DNA of 64,000 nucleotides from CAVVUC01 sp963751395 (GTDB lineage Bacteria; Verrucomicrobiota; Verrucomicrobiia; Chthoniobacterales; Chthoniobacteraceae). The stretch lies in NCBI GenBank assembly GCA_963751395.1, contig CAVVUC010000002.1, forward strand, positions 1,240,001-1,304,000, given 5' to 3'. Positions 9,430 through 17,415 of the stretch are shown in pieces (the stretch's first letter is position 1; every line of letters starts with the position of its first letter). The notes below the pieces were generated by a model that was not told where the DNA came from, ran no database searches, and worked only from the letters and a program-made list of their open reading frames with translations. A program made the position numbers and the translations under genes.

Positions 9430-9781
9430 GCTGAATTTGAACTGCTGCGGGAGGCTGCCATCTGCAACATGTCCCCGAGAAAACGCCCCCGACGTGTCAC
9501 CATCTTCTTGACCGCATATTCGGATTGCTCGAAACAGAGATGTTGCTTCATGAGGGCCATCGTATCAAATCCATTGATCATTGCAGTTCTGTTCTTGCAG
9601 GGCGGGGTGATTAAATCAGCGACTCCCTCAGAAATCAAGTCCCACCTGCCCATCACTCTCGCGTTTGAAATGGGCTTTCACTTTCGGGCATAACACCGTC
9701 ATCGCGTCTCCGTGGGTTTGATCAGACCGCGTCTGCTGGTCTTGGGTCGGCGGGGGTGATGACTATGAAGCCGCTTTGCGT
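9430..9781. other. Gap without recognisable gene
   Basis: No open frame here has credible protein character. The stretch is less GC-rich than its surroundings and should contain the promoter for the minus-strand glycosyltransferase pair. It ends where the right copy of the ~170-bp repeat starts. Confidence 0.5.
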
Positions 9782-9951
9782 CCGACGGCTTCCATCAAAG
9801 GCCGGCAGCGATTCGAAGCCGCAGACGGCACGGACGAAGATCACGAAAAGGACTGCGAAAAGTCATTCGTTTTCTGCATGAGCAACCGCAACGAGGCGCA
9901 CTGGTTTCAACCAAATAAGCAATCCTACTACTTTTTCAAATCGGCGGAGTT
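9782..9951. repeat. Right copy of ~170-bp duplication (DUF1549 5' remnant)
   Basis: Aligns with 4744-4916 and contains a degraded copy of the 5' end of the DUF1549/DUF1553 gene in the same orientation plus its upstream leader. The RidA-like gene starts 14 nt beyond it. Differences between copies are scattered substitutions and small indels, so the duplication is not recent. Confidence 0.85.
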
Positions 9952-9964
9952 TAACCGGGTGAAC

Positions 9965-11059
9965 ATGATCCAAAATCTTCAAGCTCCCGAAACTGCCAAA
10001 TCCAGTTCGACCCACTCCCATCTTTCTCAGCCGCCGGCCCGAAGTGAATGGACGGAACAGCACTTGACCCTGACCGGGCCTTTTGACTGGCAACGGCAAC
10101 TGGAGCCGTTGGTCGCAGACGGCACGACCATTCTTCACATCGACCTCTTCGGCTCACGCGAACTCATCGCCGAGATGCGCAACCAGCTCAGGCGCCTGGA
10201 AATTGTCGCGCCCGAAACTGCCGTGATCTCAGGCTCCGATGCGTTCGGCGGCCTGCAGGTGCGTGCGATGCGAGGAGCCAGCTCGAAGCCGCTTTTCCAC
10301 GCGGGGCGCGTCATCGGCAACGTGTGGGAAGACACCGATGCGAAATACTGCGTGCTCGGCGGCGTGAGTCCGACGGATGTTTTGGCTCCTCGCGACGTGC
10401 AGGCAGAGGAGATGTTCGAGATTTTCCAGCGCGCGCTCGAAGGCGTCGGGATGGACTTCCATGACGTGGTCCGCACGTGGTTCTACAATGACCGCATTCT
10501 CGACTGGTATGCAGACTTCAACCGCGTGCGCACGGCGTTCTTCAAGCGCAACGAAATTCAGCGGATGCCCGCCAGCACGGGAGTCGGCGCGGCCAATCCC
10601 GCCGGGGCCGCGCTCGTCACCAAAGCCATCGCTGTCCGGCCAAAAACCGAAGCCGTCACGGTCCGGCCCGTCGAATCCCCGCTTCAATGCGATGCGTTTT
10701 CTTATGGCAGCGCGTTCAGCAGAGCGATGGAAGTTGCGACGCCGCGCTCACGTTCGATCTACGTGTCCGGCACCGCGAGCATCGAGCCGGGCGGCGCAAC
10801 CATCCACATCGGCAACACCACGCTGCAAATCGCGAAGACGATGGAGGTGGTCGATGCGCTTCTGGCTCACGCTGGCATGGACATTGCCGACACGACGCGA
10901 GCCATCGCCTATTTCCGCCATTCCGGGGAAATGCATCTCTGGCAGGACTATTGCGACGCGCGCCATCTGCCGCCACTCCCGACCGTGGTCGCGCAATGCG
11001 ATGTCTGCCGCGACGATCTTCTTTTCGAGATCGAACTCGACGCGACGCGCGCCCGGTAA
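9965..11059 (+). CDS. Two-domain RidA (YjgF)/chorismatase-like protein
   Basis: 364 residues from ATG at 9965; an in-frame extension to 9776 runs through the repeat and is unlikely to be used. The N-terminal half ends with RAMRGASSKPLFHAGRVIGN. The C-terminal half (about residues 225-355) has RidA-like features: SRSIYVSGTASIEPGG, then QIAKTMEVVDALLAHAGMD and IAYFRHSGEMHLWQDYCDAR. The architecture resembles FkbO/Hyg5-type chorismatases and double-domain RidA proteins; I cannot tell which reaction it performs. It lies 69 bp upstream of pduS- and pduT-like genes on the same strand. RidA/YjgF proteins are known from several microcompartment loci, so an associated role is plausible. Confidence 0.65.
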   Translation: MIQNLQAPETAKSSSTHSHLSQPPARSEWTEQHLTLTGPFDWQRQLEPLVADGTTILHIDLFGSRELIAEMRNQLRRLEIVAPETAVISGSDAFGGLQVRAMRGASSKPLFHAGRVIGNVWEDTDAKYCVLGGVSPTDVLAPRDVQAEEMFEIFQRALEGVGMDFHDVVRTWFYNDRILDWYADFNRVRTAFFKRNEIQRMPASTGVGAANPAGAALVTKAIAVRPKTEAVTVRPVESPLQCDAFSYGSAFSRAMEVATPRSRSIYVSGTASIEPGGATIHIGNTTLQIAKTMEVVDALLAHAGMDIADTTRAIAYFRHSGEMHLWQDYCDARHLPPLPTVVAQCDVCRDDLLFEIELDATRAR

Positions 11060-11128
11060 GGAGGCGCATTCGCTGGTAACGCATCTTTTTGTTTTACCAA
11101 CCGCGTCCTCATCGGCTATTTCAGCCGC

Positions 11129-12445
11129 ATGTCTCTTGCAGATAAAGTCAGACTGGCCGGAGTCGTCGGAGCCGGCGGCGGCGGATTTCCGGCGCATGTG
11201 AAGCTCGCCGCGAAGGCCGGGATCGTCATCGCCAACGGCGCGGAATGCGAACCGCTCCTCCACAAAGATGCAGCGGTGATGGAACACATGGCGCCGCAGG
11301 TCGTGCGCGGCGTCGAACTCGCGATGGACGCCGTCGGCGCGAAGGATGGCGTGATCGGCATCAAGGCGAAAAAGAAACACGCCGTCGCTGCGATCGAAGC
11401 CGCGTGCAGGGGAACGCGCGTCCGCATTCATCTGCTCGGCGACTATTATCCGGCGGGCGACGAATACGATCTCGTCCACGCGGTCACCGGACGTTTGATT
11501 CCGCCACAGGGCATTCCGCTACAGGTCGGGGCGGTCGTGAACAATGTCGAGACTTTGGTGAACATCGCGGCGGCCGCGGATGGCCGGCCGGTCACCCACA
11601 AAACGATCACCATCGCAGGAGCCGTGCGCGAGCCGGTGAGCCTCACCGTGCCGGTCGGCACGAGCTACCGCGCCATCATCGACGCGGCGGGAGGTCTGAC
11701 CACCGACGAACCTGTTCTCTGTCTCGGCGGTTTGATGATGGGCAAAACCACCACCGACCTCGACACGCCTGTCACGAAAACCGACACCGGGGCCATCGTG
11801 CTGCCGCTTTCGCATCACATCGTCCAGCGCAAGCTCAAGCCGGCGCAGGTGCAGGCGAGCATCGGCAAATCGGCGTGCGACCAGTGCCGTTACTGCACGG
11901 AGTTTTGTCCGCGCTATCTGCTCGGCTACGCCGTCGAGCCGCACCAGGTCATGCGCAGCCTCGCCTTTACCTCGACCGGCAAGGAATACTGGAACGAATG
12001 GGCGGCGCTCTGCTGCTCGTGCGGACTCTGCACGCTCTACTCATGCCCGGAGGAGCTTTATCCGAAGGAAGCCTGCGACGCATCGAAGGGCGAACTGGCC
12101 GCGATGAAATTCAAATGGACCGGAGCCGCGCCGACAAAACCGCATCCGATGTACGACGGCCGCCGCACGCCCGTCAGCGCGCTCATGCGCAAGCTCGACG
12201 TCGAGCGCTACGACCATCACGCCCCGCTGGAAACGCGCACCGTCCGTTCCGACCGGCTCGTCCTCCCGCTCAAACAAGGCGCGGGCGCACCGAACCGTCC
12301 GCTCGTAAAAGCCGGTGCCCGCGTCTCGGCAGGGCAGGCACTCGGCGAAATTCCCGAGGGCCAGCTCGGGGCCGTCATTCACGCGCCATGCAACGCCACC
12401 GTCGAATCGGTGAACGGCACCATTGTTTTGAAACCAATCCCATGA
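11129..12445 (+). CDS. pduS: PduS-like flavin/iron-sulfur electron-transfer protein
   Basis: 438 residues related to PduS (microcompartment cobalamin reductase) and RnfC/NuoF. The N-terminal flavin/NADH-binding region shows GAGGGGFPAHVK at residues 13-24 and ANGAECEPLLHKD soon after. An SLBB-like region follows the dinucleotide domain. Two ferredoxin-type clusters are visible: C250, C253, C256, C260 (CDQCRYCTEFCP) and C295/C296, C298, C301, C306 (CCSCGLCTLYSC). The C-terminus is a barrel-sandwich lid (AGQALGEIPEGQLGAVIHAP). It presumably moves electrons from NADH towards a microcompartment lumen. Its stop overlaps the pduT-like start in an ATGA junction, indicating translational coupling. Confidence 0.88.
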   Translation: MSLADKVRLAGVVGAGGGGFPAHVKLAAKAGIVIANGAECEPLLHKDAAVMEHMAPQVVRGVELAMDAVGAKDGVIGIKAKKKHAVAAIEAACRGTRVRIHLLGDYYPAGDEYDLVHAVTGRLIPPQGIPLQVGAVVNNVETLVNIAAAADGRPVTHKTITIAGAVREPVSLTVPVGTSYRAIIDAAGGLTTDEPVLCLGGLMMGKTTTDLDTPVTKTDTGAIVLPLSHHIVQRKLKPAQVQASIGKSACDQCRYCTEFCPRYLLGYAVEPHQVMRSLAFTSTGKEYWNEWAALCCSCGLCTLYSCPEELYPKEACDASKGELAAMKFKWTGAAPTKPHPMYDGRRTPVSALMRKLDVERYDHHAPLETRTVRSDRLVLPLKQGAGAPNRPLVKAGARVSAGQALGEIPEGQLGAVIHAPCNATVESVNGTIVLKPIP

Positions 12446-12987
12446 AATCCATCGGCCTCATCGAACTCAGCAGCATCGCCGCCGGCTTTCTCGTCGCGGA
12501 CACGATGTTGAAAGCGGGCAATGTCACCCTCATCCTTTCGCGCAGCATTTGCTCGGGCAAATACATGGTGCTCATCGGTGGCGACACGGCCTCGGTTAAG
12601 AGCGCCGTCGATGCCGGTGCGGCGGCTGCGAACGGCTGCCTCATCGACCTCTTCGTCATCGCGAACGTCCACCCCGACGTCTTCGCTTCACTCGGCCGCT
12701 CTTCGGTGCCACCCGTCAACGGCGCGCTCGGCATCCTCGAAGCCTTCAACGTTGCCACTCTCATCGAAGCCGCCGACGCCGCCGCGAAAGCCGCCAGTGT
12801 GACCCTGCTCGAAACGCGGCTCGCGATGGCCATGGGCGGAAAAGCCTTCTGCACGATGACCGGCGATGTCTCGTCCGTGGAGGCCGCCGTCGCCGCAGGC
12901 CGCAGCGTGATCGCGGAGCGCGGACTGCTCGTCAACGCCATCGTGATTTCGCGTCCGCACCCGGACGTTTACCACGAGGTCGTCTGA
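12442..12987 (+). CDS. pduT: PduT-like tandem BMC-domain shell protein
   Basis: 181 residues with two BMC domains (about 4-85 and 92-175), each starting with the expected pattern: IGLIELSSIAAGFLVADTML and GALGILEAFNVATLIEAADA. Cys37 in SRSICSGKYMVLIGGD matches the pore cysteine (Cys38) that holds a [4Fe-4S] cluster at the trimer axis of Citrobacter PduT, so an electron-conducting pore is likely. Tandem BMC proteins form pseudohexameric trimers in microcompartment facets. It is coupled to the PduS-like gene (4-nt overlap), fitting a PduS-PduT redox pair. No other shell protein, aldehyde dehydrogenase or signature enzyme lies within this window. Confidence 0.9.
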   Translation: MKSIGLIELSSIAAGFLVADTMLKAGNVTLILSRSICSGKYMVLIGGDTASVKSAVDAGAAAANGCLIDLFVIANVHPDVFASLGRSSVPPVNGALGILEAFNVATLIEAADAAAKAASVTLLETRLAMAMGGKAFCTMTGDVSSVEAAVAAGRSVIAERGLLVNAIVISRPHPDVYHEVV

Positions 12988-13002
12988 TGAGCTTCGACCC
13001 TG

Positions 13003-13476
13003 CTACAGCGCCATTTCATTCTCGATGAGAATGGAAACAAATTCCTGCGCTGTCGCTGCCTGCCGGAGTTGTTTCTCGGCGTTTTTGAGAATCCGGGCAA
13101 GCGCCCCGATGATCCGGAGATAGTCGGAGGCAAGAGCGACGGGAACGCCGATGACGAAAATGTAGTGGAGTTTGTGGTCGCTTTTGGAAACCGAAACTCC
13201 CTCCGCTGAGCGCCCCACGCTCATCACCATCGAGTTCACGGCGTTCGTGCGGGCGTGAGGAATGCTGACATCAAATTCCGGACTCGCCTCAAGACACGGG
13301 CTTTTCGCTTTCAGAGCGTCGTAGAAATCGCCCCAATCAAGCACGCGCTCGTCGGCCTTCAGAAGCTCGGCGACCTGAAAAACAGCCTCCTCCTGGCTCG
13401 TGGCTTTCAGATCGAGCGTGACATGTTTTGGGTTAAGAATGTCGGCGATGGTAATCACAGGGCGGTACCGCTCCAT
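13003..13476 (-). CDS. PTS EIIA (fructose/nitrogen type) domain protein
   Basis: 157 residues comprising a single EIIA type-2 domain. The phosphorylated histidine is His74 in FDVSIPHART. The N-terminal helix pattern and length match PtsN (EIIA-Ntr) or stand-alone EIIA-Fru proteins. With the HPr gene at the right end of the window it suggests a regulatory phosphorelay; no EI, EIIB or EIIC is seen here. ATG at 13476 overlaps the end of nadK by 22 nt; the GTG at 13458 would instead overlap its stop as GTGA. It lies convergent to the pduT-like gene, 15 bp apart. Confidence 0.85.
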   Translation of the reverse strand: MERYRPVITIADILNPKHVTLDLKATSQEEAVFQVAELLKADERVLDWGDFYDALKAKSPCLEASPEFDVSIPHARTNAVNSMVMSVGRSAEGVSVSKSDHKLHYIFVIGVPVALASDYLRIIGALARILKNAEKQLRQAATAQEFVSILIENEMAL

Positions 13477-14321
13477 TTGAGTTTCTGGCGCAGGACTTCC
13501 GAAAAGGACATTCCCGGCAGCATCGCGAGCGGGAGGGATTGCGCCGCCTTCCTGATCCGAATGACGTCATCCGGCGCGATTCTCAAAAGCTCCTGTCCAT
13601 CGACGCTGAGGAAAACATCGTGCTCCGCGTCCTTCGCGGTGACCTCGATGCTGGAGCGATCGCTGACGATCACCGAGCGGTTCGTGAGGACGTGCGGGCA
13701 GATCGGCGTGACGACGAACACACCCGAGTCCGGTGTCAGAATCGGCCCCCCGGCGGAGAGCGAGTAGGCCGTTGAGCCGGTCGGAGTGGCGATGACCAAT
13801 CCGTCGGCATTGTATTCGGTAAGGTCCGCATCGTCGATTCGCGTGCGCAATTTGATCAGCCGCGTGATCTCCCCGCGGCTGATCACCGCATCGTTGAGAC
13901 CGGTGCGAGCCGCCAGCACCTGGCCGTCGCGTTCCACCGTGACTGAGAGCAGCGTGCGATAGCTGAGCACATAATTGCTCGCGAGGATGCTCTCGACGGC
14001 CTCGTGATAAGCGGGCGAACTCACGCAGGTCAAAAATCCAAGCGACCCAATGTTGATGCCGAAGATAGGTTGCAGGCGTCCCCCCAGATCGTGCAGCACT
14101 TTCAAAATCGTCCCGTCGCCGCCGAGCACGAGCAGGATGTCGCACACTTCGCCCAGATCGGCTGTGGTGTGATGGGAGTGCTCCCCGATCAACTCCGCCG
14201 TTGCCTTTTCAATGCAAAGAGTCGCCCGACGGCCCCGGAATTCCTCGCCCAAGCTTCGCACCAGCGTCGCGGCGCCGGGCTTTCCAACGTGGGCGATCAA
14301 ACCGATTACGGTCGAAGACAT
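13455..14321 (-). CDS. nadK: NAD kinase
   Basis: 288 residues, phosphorylates NAD to NADP in the cytoplasm. Diagnostic motifs: LVLGGDGTILK near residue 75 (GGDGT), GINIGSLGFLT, and NADGLVIATPTGSTAYSLSA near 165-185. The ATG at 14321 gives MSSTVIGLIAHVGKPG, the expected first beta strand; the longer open frame has unrelated basic sequence. Its start lies 16 nt inside the end of tlyA and its end overlaps the EIIA gene, so the three genes are probably one transcript. tlyA-nadK adjacency is common in bacteria. Confidence 0.95.
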   Translation of the reverse strand: MSSTVIGLIAHVGKPGAATLVRSLGEEFRGRRATLCIEKATAELIGEHSHHTTADLGEVCDILLVLGGDGTILKVLHDLGGRLQPIFGINIGSLGFLTCVSSPAYHEAVESILASNYVLSYRTLLSVTVERDGQVLAARTGLNDAVISRGEITRLIKLRTRIDDADLTEYNADGLVIATPTGSTAYSLSAGGPILTPDSGVFVVTPICPHVLTNRSVIVSDRSSIEVTAKDAEHDVFLSVDGQELLRIAPDDVIRIRKAAQSLPLAMLPGMSFSEVLRQKLKWSGTAL

Positions 14322-15046
14322 GCGAGGAATTCCTTGTTGCCTTCGGTGCCGGTGATGGGCGACCCGATCACGCCGCACCAGGTTTTTCCGAGTTGATCGC
14401 GCACGAAGCTCTCGATTTTGGCGACGGCGCGCTCGTGCAGTCCCGGCTCGCGAACGATGCCTCCACGGCCGACCTCTGACTTGCTCAATTCGAACTGCGG
14501 TTTGATCAGGCAAAGGATCACGCCTTGTGGAGTTAGCAATTCAAAGGCGGGAGGCAAGATTAAAGTCAGGGAGATGAACGAGACATCGATCACGCAAATC
14601 TGCATCGGCTCCGGAAAATCGGCGGTGCTGAGAAACCGGGCGTTCACTTTTTCCCGCACGACGACACGCGGATCGTTGCGGATTTTCCAATCGAGCTGGC
14701 TGTGGCCGACGTCGATCGCGAACACTTTCGCCGCGCCGCGCTGGAGCAGGCAGTCGGTGAAGCCGCCCGTCGAAGCGCCGATGTCGAGGCAGACGCACCC
14801 GGTCGGATCGATGCCGAAATGGTCCAGCGCGGCCTCGAGTTTCAATCCGCCGCGCCCCACGTAGCGCGGCGGCGCCTTCACGACGATCTCGGCGTCTTCC
14901 GCCACACGCGCCCCGGCTTTATCGACCAACCGCTCGCCCACCCTGACCTCGCCGGCCATGATCGCCCGCTGCGCCTTTTCGCGACTCTCGAAAAAGCCGC
15001 GAGCAACCAGCGCGCAATCAAGCCGCAGCTTTTCGGTTTTGGACAT
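14306..15046 (-). CDS. tlyA: TlyA family rRNA (cytidine-2'-O)-methyltransferase / hemolysin A
   Basis: 246 residues. An S4 RNA-binding domain occupies about 7-65 (LDCALVARGFFESREKAQRA, AGEVRVGERLVDKAG). A Rossmann methyltransferase domain follows with SAM motif LDIGASTGGFTDCLLQRGA near 88. FtsJ/TlyA-type residues are present, including the lysine in IKPQFE. The family 2'-O-methylates 16S and/or 23S rRNA; a haemolytic role is historical. First gene of the tlyA-nadK-EIIA unit. Confidence 0.92.
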   Translation of the reverse strand: MSKTEKLRLDCALVARGFFESREKAQRAIMAGEVRVGERLVDKAGARVAEDAEIVVKAPPRYVGRGGLKLEAALDHFGIDPTGCVCLDIGASTGGFTDCLLQRGAAKVFAIDVGHSQLDWKIRNDPRVVVREKVNARFLSTADFPEPMQICVIDVSFISLTLILPPAFELLTPQGVILCLIKPQFELSKSEVGRGGIVREPGLHERAVAKIESFVRDQLGKTWCGVIGSPITGTEGNKEFLACLRP

Positions 15047-15161
15047 AAAAAGAAAGACGCAGTCTGGCAGCCGGATTACGGAAATCGCGGCCTGCGCCTC
15101 TGCGTCTGCAAATAATGACTTGAAAGCCCAACTGTTTCAACGAATAACCCTGTTTCTCACA

Positions 15162-15423
15162 ATGGCGCCCGAAGACTTACGCGACAGCATAAAGACGATG
15201 ATGGTCGAGAACCTGATGCTCAAGATCCCGAAGGAGGAGATTCAGGACGACATGCCTCTGTTCGGTCCGGAAGGGTCTCGGCCTCGACTCCATCGACGCG
15301 CTGGAACTCGTCGTCTCGCTGGAAAAAACCTTCGGAGTCACCGTCCCGAACTCTGAAGTTGCAAGGAACGCCCTCGCCACCGTGAACACGATACACGCCT
15401 ACGTTCTGGAGCATCGGAAGTAA
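15162..15423 (+). pseudogene. Acyl carrier protein with one-base frameshift
   Basis: The first part reads MAPEDLRDSIKTMMVENLML then PKEEIQDDMPLFGPEG. After a GGG run at 15273-15275 the frame changes and the remainder reads GLGLDSIDALELVVSLEKTF to a TAA at 15421. The joined protein is 86 residues and has the phosphopantetheine attachment motif GLDSIDALEL, so it is a normal-length ACP apart from one extra base. The rest of the protein shows no decay, which favours a sequencing or assembly indel, although a real null allele cannot be excluded. Confidence 0.8.
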
Positions 15424-16126
15424 TCCCGCTGCCGGTTCACTGGCTCAAACCCCTGGGCAAGGTCGGCGATGAGTCGCGACCCGGAACGGGCGGCGGTTTC
15501 GTTTGAAAACTGCGTGCCATTCCGAGGCTCTCACGAAACGGGGTCTTGCTGGCGTCGGAAAAACCCCGGCTTGTGAACGCCTCGGAATGGCATGCCGTAA
15601 GGTGCCGAAGGCGAGGCCGCCAGTCTTCTCTTCTTCGAGAGCGGGCATGGGGTTCCATTGGACGAGCCAACGCAGTTTGAAAAAGGGAGCGCGGGCTTCC
15701 AGCCCGTTTCTGAACGGCTTCCAGCCGTTCAGCGGGAGCTGGCTCTCGAATCGCGTGACGACGCTTGCAAGTCATCGCGCTTCGATTCCGGCTGGCAGGA
15801 TGCCAGCCGGAGCGGGCTGGAAGCCCGCGCTACCGTTTCCATTTGCATCGGTTACTCATTCCATGTTTCGCAGACTGCGGATACCAAGGTTCTTCGCTGC
15901 GCTGCCAATGATGTCGTTGGAGACAGATGGAAAGAAAAATACTTACAGAATTCGTTTTTTGCCCGAGGTTCCTCAACCTGCGAAGCAGCAAATCGGAATG
16001 CGCCTCGCGGCGGCTGGCAAACGCATCGCGAGCGGAGCGCCCGCCCGGCTACAGCGGCCGGCCTCATTGATGCCGGAAACGGGTTCAGTGACCCCGGCTA
16101 CAAGGAAAAGGACGAAGGGACAAAGA
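15424..16126. repeat. Intergenic region built of inverted repeats
   Basis: No gene is visible. An imperfect hairpin spans about 15509-15596 (arms around GCCATTCCGAGG and CCTCGGAATGGC). A second pair of perfect 19-bp arms lies at 15688-15706 and 15813-15831 (AGCGCGGGCTTCCAGCCCG). Near 16050-16110 there are GCCCGGCTACAGC- and CCCCGGCTACA-type units that recur at 28501 and 44220. All belong to interspersed palindromic families present elsewhere in this window. Confidence 0.8.
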
Positions 16127-17110
16127 TCAAAGGGCAGACTTTCCACGCCGCATGAGCAGCCATGCCAGCCCTGGTCCGATCATCAACATGGTGGTTGAGG
16201 GTTCAGGAACACTCGCGACACGAAAACCGATGAGCTTGTGCTCGTAAGGCGGGTCGTCGATGCCGCGGCTCGAGGAGCGCAAGGAGAGTCTCGGGGTTGC
16301 CCCAGGTGCCACCGCGGATCGCGCGATTCTCGGACGATAAATCATTTAATCCATCCCACGCGCTCTCGTTCCACTCCCACACGTTGCCGCCCTGCCCCAT
16401 CGTTCCATAGGAGCTCAGCCCCCCATCGTTGTTCACCGCCGCAGGGGATCCAGTCAGACCGTTGTAAACCGCTGTCCCGGCTCCCGTCCCGCTCGCCACC
16501 GCCGTCGGGATGCTGTTGCTCCCCGTCGCGTAATCCCAGTAGTTCGCCGTCACCCCGTCGTTCTTATGGTAGGCGGCTTTATACCACTCGTCTTCGCTCG
16601 GCAGGAAGTAGTACGCATCCTTGTGCCGATAAAGGTTCTCCCCACCCGCCTGCCACGCCTGCGTGGGGCCGTCCCACAGCTCCATGCTCCAGCCGCCGCT
16701 GTAGGTCAGGTTGTAGGCCGCCTGGTGCCCCGTGCTCGTGTTCAGCCAGTTCACAAACGCCGCCGCCTCATACCACGACATGTTCGCCGCAGGCTGGCTG
16801 CCCGTCCATGCGCCTGCCACGACGTTGGTCAGAGCCGGAGTGAGGCCGTCGCCTTCGTGATCTGGTCCTGCGAGATTTCATACACGTCCCATGCGGAAGC
16901 CGTAGCCACCCCGCCATAGGGCGAGGAGTAGATGCCCCCGCCCGCCCCGCTGTCATCCGCGTTGCCCGGATTGCCCACCGTCACGAAATCAATCGTGAAC
17001 TCGTTGCCCCCGCTGCCGAAGGTGTCGGCACGGAGGGCAGTTTCTGTAATCATCAGCGCCAGCCCAAAAGCCAGCACTGCCGTTATGTTTTTGAAGCAGC
17101 GCGTTTTCAT
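16127..17110 (-). pseudogene. Formylglycine-generating-enzyme-like PEP-CTERM protein with two frameshifts
   Basis: Three frames together make one protein of about 325 residues. The first has a signal peptide and IDFVTVGNPGNADDSG. The second (about 16845-16290) is a sulfatase-modifying factor (SUMF1) type domain with NMSWYEAAAFVNWLN, YFLPSEDEWYKAAYH and GNVWEWNES. The third ends with KLIGFRVASVPEPS, a hydrophobic helix and RRGK, a PEP-CTERM exosortase sorting signal. Shifts fall near 16848 and near 16285. Most such verrucomicrobial proteins lack formylglycine-generating activity and are surface proteins of unknown role. The good preservation on both sides suggests a recent lesion or a sequence error. 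Confidence 0.8.
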
Positions 17111-17415
17111 GGAACTAGATTACATAAAAAACTTTGAACTTGAAATAGCTATTATTATCCTCCGTCTTCTGTCCGGTTTTTGGTGGCTGGCCCGGCAAAC
17201 AAAGCGTCCTTCCAGCCATCCTCTTGTGCAGAAAGGCGGGCGCTGCTCGGAGAGGTCTGGCTGGAGCCTGTCGAGTTTGCCGGGGCGGGCGGCTTCCGCA
17301 GGCCTTGTGGCCTTTGACTTTTCACTCGCTATAAAGTACAAAAGTTCCGCGCATCCCACCCACCGCTGAGCGTTTCTATGAGCAGCGGGATCTGGTCTGT
17401 AGCCAAATCCATCTC

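Noticed and set aside
15265..15280. Programmed frameshift in the acyl carrier protein
   Set aside because: No slippery heptamer or stimulatory structure was seen and small ACPs are not known to use one; a one-base error or mutation is simpler.
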